From contig NGZR01000005.1 in the NCBI GenBank assembly GCA_002197995.1, positions 2,418,001 to 2,482,000 of the forward strand: 64,000 bases of DNA, in the 5' to 3' direction. Below, in pieces: positions 57,700-64,000 of this stretch; the stretch's first letter is position 1; each line of letters begins with the position of its first letter. The position numbers were made by a program, and so were the translations under genes. This DNA comes from Gaeumannomyces sp. JS-464. Taxonomy: Eukaryota; Ascomycota; Sordariomycetes; Magnaporthales; Magnaporthaceae. The notes under the pieces were generated by a model. It had not been told where the DNA came from. It did not search any database and was given only the letters and a program-made list of their open reading frames with translations.

Positions 57700-59888
57700 T
57701 CACTGCATCTTCTCGTGCGTCGCCATCAAAGAGCCTGGATGTGTAGATTATTCGTTAGAAATTGGCAAGAGCCACATGTGGTATAAAGGAGACAGGAGAG
57801 CGGTTAGAAGGAGTAATAGGGACTTACCAATGAAAGTGGTGACCAGACGGCTGCGGACCTGGCAAATATCTTCAGGCACTAGCCAGATGGTAGCGCCCAT
57901 CTTCCTGGCAATGCTGATACTGAGCTTCGCGTTGAGGTACGCCTCCTCGTCGGTACGTCCGGCCGTCACCAGCTCATAGTCGACGTAGCTGCTCTTCATG
58001 CCGTTCAGAACATCCAAAAGGAAGACACCAGTTCCAATGGCCGAGTCCTTGAATGATCTGATGGACGAGCTCTGCCCGCCCTTGCGAGACATATCGTTGG
58101 CCCACCTGACCATCTCCGCGTCCGTGATCTCGCGTTTGCCGAGCCGTTGGGCGAGCGCCGAGAGAGTCATGGTGATGTCCCTGCGCATCAGCTGCCAGAC
58201 GAGGCCCAGCGTGAGCGTCTTCTGACCGTCCGTGATATCCGCACCCTGGATTCCGACCAGCGAGAAGCCGTTTTGTTTCCCCAGCTCGATGGCGTAGTTG
58301 GTGTTCTCCACTGCCTTGAACCGCGACATCTCGCCACCATGCGCAGGCGGCTTGTTGACATGCCGCCAGTTGACAGAGCCAGGGATGACCTTGTCATACG
58401 CTTGCATCAGTATGGTGCCGTTCTGCAGGTCATCGAAGAAAGACACGACCGCAGGCTGCACATCTAAGCTGTTGAGCCACAGAGTGAAAACCCTGGCCTC
58501 ACGCTCTCCCTCAGCATCAAAGTCCTCCACTTCCAGCTTCTCCTCCTCAGTAATGGGGTCAAGGGCAGGGTGGGTGTTGAACAGGTTTGCCACGAAGGCA
58601 AGGTTCAGCTTCGGGTTTCCAGCGACCAAGGATGTCGGCGTCAGGAATTTGCGGCAGCCCAGAAGGTCGGCGTTCTGAAGCACCTGCTCAGCCCGCTGGA
58701 GCAGGTCGTTCGTTTGCAGGGGCGCCCGTGTGACGCCATACTCGGACCCGATCTGCGCCAACAGAACGGTGTAGTTCTCACCGTCCTTGACGTCGCTCGA
58801 GAAGTTGTTGACTCTCCTGGGCCAGTTAGCAGCTTTGAGGTGGTAGTTGAACCAGCGGAGAAGGATCTGCTCTGGAGGCAACCTGAGGAACTGCTCCAGG
58901 GTCTCGTCGTCCTCTAGCAGGCGGTAGAGCTCGGGATGAAGCTTGATATCGATCTTGCCAAGAAGACCTCTCCGGATGACCTGCCAGATCAAACCGAGAA
59001 TCAGATGTTCGCGGACCTCGATAATATCACCACTACCAATGTTCACAACCGAACAGCCGATGCCCTTGGCCGATTCGATGACGATGTTGTTGTTCTCGGT
59101 CATCTGGAAGGCATTGAGGTTCTTCGTCTTCTTGCCGGGGCGATTGAGAACACGCTCATCGATGGTGTCGGGCACGCTGTCGTTGATGAGCTTGGCCAGA
59201 ACGAGACCGTCCTTGCACTCGTCGAACATCTCAAAGGTGTCGGTCGGGAACGGAGACGATTGCCGATGTCGGGGTCGCCGGCAAGGACGGCATTGATGTG
59301 GCGTGTGAACTCGGTTCGTTCATCCTCGTTGATGGTGTGGGTGATGTTCGCATTTGACCCTTGGACCTGGATCTTACCGCTGATGCTTGACTTTGAGGCA
59401 TGGCCGCCGGTTCTCTGCGCGACAACTCCTGAAGGAGAAAGCGGCCCCGGTCCGGTCGACATGCGTTTCTGAGCAGGGGAAGAATCTCGCAGCTTTGCGA
59501 TGAGCTGTTTTTGGGAAGCGGTTAGCGCTCGCTCCAACTCTTTGGGCCTGATCCTCCCGCAGTCAACACTGGGTGGTCTCATACCCCGACGTAGTCTTCT
59601 AACTCAACACGGCGCGACGAGTCCAGCTCGACTTCTTTCAGCGCCTGGCGGACAACATCGTACGGTTGGCGCTCGCTCTGCTGCGTGGCCTTGATGGCCG
59701 TAGCCTCGTCGAGGTATCCCTTGTCGTCGACATCGAGCTTCGCGAACGAGTTCGACAGCTCGAAGATCTCGTTCTGCTGGAACTGAGGGAATTTCCTGGT
59801 CACCGCCTTTTGTGTCAGCTCAAGTCCCGCTCTGCAGAGCGACACCCCGGAAACGGAGAGCGAACCTCTGGAGCTTGAGGACATTCAT
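57700..59888 (-). CDS. SAC6: Fimbrin/plastin, actin-bundling protein (one missing base)
   Basis: Exons 59866-59888 (23 nt), 59585-59795, 57828-59504 and 57700-57734; introns 70, 80 and 93 nt. Product 648 residues, matching yeast Sac6. The start MNVLKLQRKFPQFQQNE leads into an EF-hand-like region (AKLDVDDKGYLDEATAI). Four calponin-homology domains in two tandem pairs follow, with typical blocks LVLAKLINDSVPDTIDERVL, HLILGLIWQVIRRGLLG, LRWFNYHLKAANW, TLWLNSLDVQPAVVSFF, LTLGLVWQLMRRDITM and VDYELVTAGRTDEEAYLNAK, ending SLMATHEKMQ. Fimbrin crosslinks actin filaments in patches and the subapical collar and is needed for endocytosis and tip growth. The frame breaks at 59252-59253 (two G for three on the + strand), splitting DIGNRLPFPTDTFEMF. 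The tiny first exon was chosen because MNVLKLQR is the conserved start and the GTTCGC donor splices it in phase. Confidence 0.93.
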
Positions 59889-61172
59889 GGTTGCTGGGAT
59901 GATGGCTCGATCTCAGCGAGAAGATGTTGTCGCAAAACAGCTGGCCGCCAAAATGACGAATTGCGCCTCGCTGTTGGCACGATCGACGGAGTGCTCCGCG
60001 GCTCGGGCGTGCGGGAAGCTGCACTGGAGATCGAAGTGATGTGTCTTGAATCTGGATGAGAAGCCAGCAATGTTTCTTATTGCCTGGCCACGGGCAATTC
60101 GAGGGTGAAGGGGACTGTGTCGCAACGGAGCCAGACTGCGCAGGCGGGCTATCGTGGATGGCCCGGAGCTTTGAGGATCGGGGTGGTGGGGGGTGGGAGA
60201 GCCTGCGGGTAAGCAGCACTGATGTAATGCCCCACCTCTTGCACCAGCCACAACGGGTTGCGTAGGCGACCACGCATTGTCCGACGTGCATATTTGATCC
60301 TTAGAACGGCTCATTTGATGTCCGTTGATGCCTGCCTTGGAGCGCAATATTCTGACCCGGTTTACCTATACCTCACTGATTCATTATTTGACTGCCCGAG
60401 TATGAAATCACAGCAGTCAAGTGAAAATCTGCAGTTCTGGCAACGGTAATTCCATTACCCTAACCTAGCTATTCTGCAGGTCTCTTCCTGTTTCCGACAT
60501 CGAAATCTCTTCGCCGAGGCGTCAAACGATGCGGGGCAAAAGTCGCCACCCCAGTATCATTTTCAGCTCGAGAAAATGGAGCTCGCCCTGAGGGGTGTGG
60601 AGTATTTGTCAATGTTTTACAAGCTCCCGTCCACACCTGAGAGGAAAAAAGTTCTCGTCATAACTTCCCGACTTCACTCTGCAAAGTGAAATCGCGTCGA
60701 CGGTAGCTTGGACAGAAGCAGCTGAACGACACGCTTAAACGAAATCATCTCACAAGCCCTCGTAAGTTTGGCGCCAACGACTTGATCAACTTCTTGTGCG
60801 ATGCGGAGGACACAGAATCGTCGACCTCCTTTGGCCGTCTTCTCCCCCGCCTCTTCTTTGTGTCTGGCGTATAAACCGAAACCGTGGTGCCGGACTCACT
60901 CGGAGGCGCAAAGCATTGATTCCTTGGCAAAGAAACACGTTGCTCCGTTCCCTATTCTACACACATAGAATACCTGGGTCTGGTGCTGGTCTTAGTGCCA
61001 AGGCGACATCCATTAGTCCTGGTTTCTACTTATGCTTCTATTTTCTATGAAGAGTCTAGTGCTGTCTACTATGTGTCTGCCTACTAGGCACCTAGATTTA
61101 AGAATCACCACCCATTTTGTTGCAAATGAAACTCTTCTGACGCGTCCCCGACAGGTTACCTACCTATTTGCC
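59889..61172. promoter_or_regulatory. Divergent intergenic region SAC6 / RING-ankyrin gene
   Basis: About 1.3 kb containing both promoters. A CTAGGCACCTAG palindrome-like site lies near 61085. Open frames at 59812-60347 overlap each other and the SAC6 leader and have no content. Confidence 0.4.
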
Positions 61173-62020
61173 ATGTCTGTGTGCGTCAGCTGTAAGGTCC
61201 CGTTGGTGCTAGGCACCGAAGAGGACGAAATGGAGGACGGTGACAACGCGCCCGTTCCCGACGACCTCTCACTACCATGTGGTTGCCATTTTCATTGGTA
61301 AGTCAGACACCGGGATTCAGTGGACTGAAAATCGTACCAAGAACTGATCAACGCTACAGGCAGTGCTTTCTGGACTCTGCTTCTGATGTCGCCATCACGC
61401 TCAAGTGCCCGTCCTGTGGTGGTTACCTGCCGACCAACCAGGCAGGGCCCTCGGTCACCAACTCGGTCTTCCCCGCCTCGCAGGACGTCGCAATAGTGAC
61501 GCGCTACGAGAGCGAGGGCGGCGTCCAGGAGAACTACAACATCCTCCCCGACGTTACCGAGGAGGCCTACCTCTTGACGCACCCCGAGTTCCGCCCCGCC
61601 CAAGCCTTCCACTCCATGTGTGCCGAGGGCAACGCAGAGGAACTGGCCATCATCGCCGACGTGGACTCTCCGGCCGACGGCGGCGACGACGACGAGGCCG
61701 GCCGCCTGACGGTTAGCCAGCTCTTGAGGTACCAGGACCCGCTCGACGACATGAAGAGCCCGCTGCACATCGCCGTCGAGAAGAACCAGGCCCAGGTCGC
61801 GCTCCTGCTGCTGTACATGGCGTCGGGACTGCCTGAGGACTCGTTCCCGGGCGACGCGCTCGAGGTTGCCAAGGGCCTTGGGCTCCGTCGGCCGTCACTG
61901 ACCAGCTCAGAGGATGACATCAGGGCCCTGAAGGATGCCGAAGGCCACACTGCTGAGGAGTATGCCTACAAGGTGGGTGGTCCATGGATCCAATTCATAG
62001 AAGCAGGCATGTTTGCCTAA
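61173..62020 (+). CDS. Small RING-H2 protein with an ankyrin-like helix pair
   Basis: Exons 61173-61297 and 61360-62020; intron 61298-61359 (62 nt, GTAAGT). Product 261 residues, frame intact. The N-terminus carries nine Cys/His in RING order: Cys4, Cys7, Cys36, (Cys38) His39, His41, Cys44, Cys58 and Cys61 (MSVCVSCK, LPCGCHFHWQC, KCPSCGG). The spacing C-x2-C, C-x2-H-x-H-x2-C, C-x2-C fits a RING-H2 (C3H2C3) fold, implying E3 ubiquitin ligase activity. An acidic middle region (VDSPADGGDDDEAG) precedes an ankyrin-like segment (MKSPLHIAVEKNQAQVALLL, near residues 165-190). I recognise no named homologue; similar proteins are annotated as hypothetical in filamentous fungi. The ending WIQFIEAGMFA after KVGGP follows a possible GTGGGT donor, so an additional 3' exon is a weak alternative. 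Confidence 0.78.
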
Positions 62021-62447
62021 GGTTTACTGTTAGAAATAAAATCCGGCCCTGGGCTGCCTACCTAGGAAGCAACAGGCAGGCCAGCTGGTTAGTAGGCTAT
62101 CACGGAGCGGAGTGTCAATTTCTCGTGATGGCTGGCCATTGACACTGAATCAAGTTCCTTCTAGAGGGCCACTGATCAATCCAGTTCAGTATTCCAAATG
62201 CAGGTGACAGGAGTCGTCTAACGAGGACTTAAAGTCCGTGAAAGAATGGTGAAAGTAGGCAGGAAATGACATGTGACGGTTGTGGGATCTATTCTATCAA
62301 GTCGATGCTAAAAACCCGCTCGCTAAGCATTTGTATCGAGATCCCGAGATGCTATCAGTTTAAGATAGCATCAAATAAACGCCGATATCCTTCTAAAAAC
62401 ACCATTTATCTCTAGTGACCCCACCTCCTCTTACCTTAACACTCAGG
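62021..62447. other. Convergent intergenic region with a CCTAGG motif
   Basis: 427 bases between the RING gene stop and the phospholipase stop. CCTACCTAGG lies at 62057-62066. The sequence AGATGCTATCAGTTTAAGATAGCATC near 62347-62372 includes an inverted GATGCTATC/GATAGCATC pair that could form a hairpin with a 9-base stem. Confidence 0.5.
62057..62066. repeat. CCTAGG-type motif
   Basis: CCTACCTAGG, matching one arm of the palindromes at 26555 and 48695. Confidence 0.45.
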
Positions 62448-64000
62448 TTATCTTCTAACAGATACAGTCCTGTTGGACAGAACTTGAGACATGATAAAGT
62501 GGGCAACATCTTCATCTGACCAGTACGCCATGTGCGAGGCAATCGTGTTCATGGGGTTGAAGTCGAGTGCGCTCCTGCGAAGTCCACGTTAGCTATACAA
62601 GAGTCCCCTGAAACCACCCGTCGAGTGCGGGGAGCTTATGATAGGAAAAGAGAAAGACACTTACTCCTGAATGCTGTAGTCAACCCTGCCGTTCCTGTTC
62701 AGGGCCCGCACCTTCATCTCCTCTCTCCTCAGCCGCCGCGCTTTATCTTCCTCTTCTTGCCAGGCATCCTTATTCTTGACGCGCCGGCTCTCAAAGTTTG
62801 AGTAAAGCGTCTCGAGCTCGTCATCAAGCAGCGTGATGTCGTTTCCACTGAAGCTTTCCTGCCGTTCGCCCATCGAAGATCGAGCAAGCTGCTTCTTACG
62901 CTCGGCCGCCTTCTCCGACTGCGATTGGCCATCCGAAATGACGCCACCGCCCGAGGCGTTGGTGCCCGCAGCCGAAGCTGAGGGTGTGGGCTGTTGAGCG
63001 GACATGTTGGCCACGTCCTCCTGAGTGAGGCCCAGGCTGCGGTTCAGGATGTTGCTGGCAATCCCGGCGCTGAGCGAGGACCACAAACCCGAGACACTCT
63101 GGCCGACCTTAACGCCTATCCCGGTTATTCCCTGGGGCGCCACGCTGCCAAAGATGCCTTTTTTGGTGTACGGAAGTACCTGGGACTTGAGACTCGACAT
63201 GGCGGGAGTGATGAGGGGCTCCATACGGTATGCGATGGGGTCTGAGGGATGGAAGATGTTGAACAGCTGGCCGACCTTGGGCGAAGAGATGGAGAAGGGC
63301 AATCCTGTGATAGACGAGACACGCTGACCGACGTCCGCCGACAGGAACGGATCATCTACAGAGTCCGGGTCCAACGGGCTCTCTGAGGGGAGCGCATGGG
63401 GCAGATGCCTCGCCGAAATGGTCCGCCCCTTTAGCATCTGGAAGAGGCCAATGGGCGAGCCCAGACAGTACAGGTCTTCCACATCGAAGTCGAACTTGAG
63501 CTCTCTCGGATCCTTTGATGGCTCAGGCCGATCCTGTGGCGTCCAGAATCGGAGCGCGTTCCTACCAGCGTCTAACGACTTGGGAGTCTCTTTTTGCCGG
63601 CAGAGAATGTCGAACATTATCGCCGAACCAAGCGAGTGCCCGATGATGTGAACTTTGCCGGTAAATTTCGGGTTCCGCTCCATGAAAAGGTTATAGGCTC
63701 GGTTGGACTCCTGGAGTACGATGTGGGCAATCTGCTCCCGGTACGCGCTTTGGTACAAGAGGACGTCCAGGGCAAGGTCGGAGATGAGCGACCGAGCGAA
63801 AGCAACCCCTTCGACAGTGATGTCCTCGAGCGAAGGGTCTGCATTATTGTCAGCCACGCCCAGCAAGGGGTGAGGACAGAATCGTCGATCACTCACATTC
63901 GTCTTCCTCGGTGTAAGTCTCGCCCAAATCATACTCGCGTTTTTTCTCCTTTTTCTTTGGGAAATCAAGGAGATGCCGCCAGCACACGGGCAAAACCTGG
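62448..64000 (-). CDS. DDHD-domain phospholipase A1 (5' end outside the window)
   Basis: Exons in view: 63897-64000 (runs off the right edge), 62665-63838 and 62448-62574; introns 58 and 90 nt. The visible part starts within VLPVCWRHLLDFPKKK and splices as TEEDEYPSLEDITVEGVAFA. The lipase motif is VHIIGHSLGSAIMFDIL, the nucleophile Ser of intracellular PA-preferring phospholipase A1 enzymes. Downstream blocks YCLGSPIGLFQMLKG, FNIFHPSDPIAYRMEPL and the last-exon SALDFNPMNTIASHMAYW supply the Asp, Asp and His that name the DDHD domain. The yeast relative Ddl1 is mitochondrial and acts on cardiolipin, phosphatidylethanolamine and others. A polar low-complexity segment (SASAAGTNASGGGVISDG) separates the catalytic core from the C-terminal part. 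The frame is intact in the window. The N-terminus, including any WWE or targeting region, cannot be judged. Confidence 0.92.

Noticed and set aside
1..64000. Transposons, secondary-metabolite cluster, CRISPR array or viral insertion
   Set aside because: No transposase, polyketide or peptide synthetase, regularly spaced repeats or viral proteins are seen in any frame; the content is ordinary core fungal genes with a few accessory ones.

Overview
The window looks like chromosomal DNA of a filamentous ascomycete. Coding regions are GC-rich, introns are short (about 58-410 nt) with GT...AG ends and CTAAC/CTGAC branch sites, 5' leaders are pyrimidine-rich, and the proteins are characteristically Pezizomycotina/Sordariomycete-like (a 14-3-3 starting MATERESKTF, a CBM-less GH6 glucanase, a secreted class 3 lipase). 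Placement within Sordariomycetes is an inference. I see no transposon, CRISPR array, rRNA, tRNA or secondary-metabolite cluster.

Layout, left to right: NUS1 (5' part, -), SEC10 (+), a SERCA-type Ca2+ ATPase (+), PUP3 (-), a TUG/UBX p97 cofactor (+), a small secreted Cys-containing protein (+), a class 3 lipase (+), 14-3-3 (+), a low-complexity hypothetical protein (-), PRP39 (-), a synaptojanin-like inositol phosphatase (+), a GH6 cellulase (-), OST3 (-), a coiled-coil nuclear-type protein (+), MRM2 (+), RPL18 (-), a mitochondrial carrier (-), an SR splicing factor (-), a sterol O-acyltransferase (-), fimbrin SAC6 (-), a RING-H2/ankyrin protein (+) and a DDHD phospholipase (5' end cut, -). 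They form no pathway cluster. Several serve the secretory pathway and membranes: NUS1 (dolichol), OST3 (N-glycosylation), SEC10 (exocytosis), the Ca2+ pump, the inositol phosphatase, the DDHD lipase and the acyltransferase. Two serve pre-mRNA splicing (PRP39, SR protein) and two protein turnover (PUP3 and the UBX protein, which share a divergent promoter).

The most striking property is technical. Thirteen of the 22 genes, including essential ones (14-3-3, RPL18, the Ca2+ pump), carry single-base indels. Nearly all are losses of one G or C from a short run, and one is an extra A. In every case the exon lengths sum to whole codons once the indel is allowed for. I read this as homopolymer error in the assembly, not mass pseudogenisation. 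CDS spans below ignore these breaks and each entry states where they lie.

Biologically, the better observations are very small exons (8 nt in 14-3-3, 19 nt plus an ATG-only exon in PUP3, a 4-nt start exon in RPL18), tandem splice acceptors in the SR gene, a recurring CCTAGG-type palindrome in intergenic DNA, and four proteins I cannot assign to a function.
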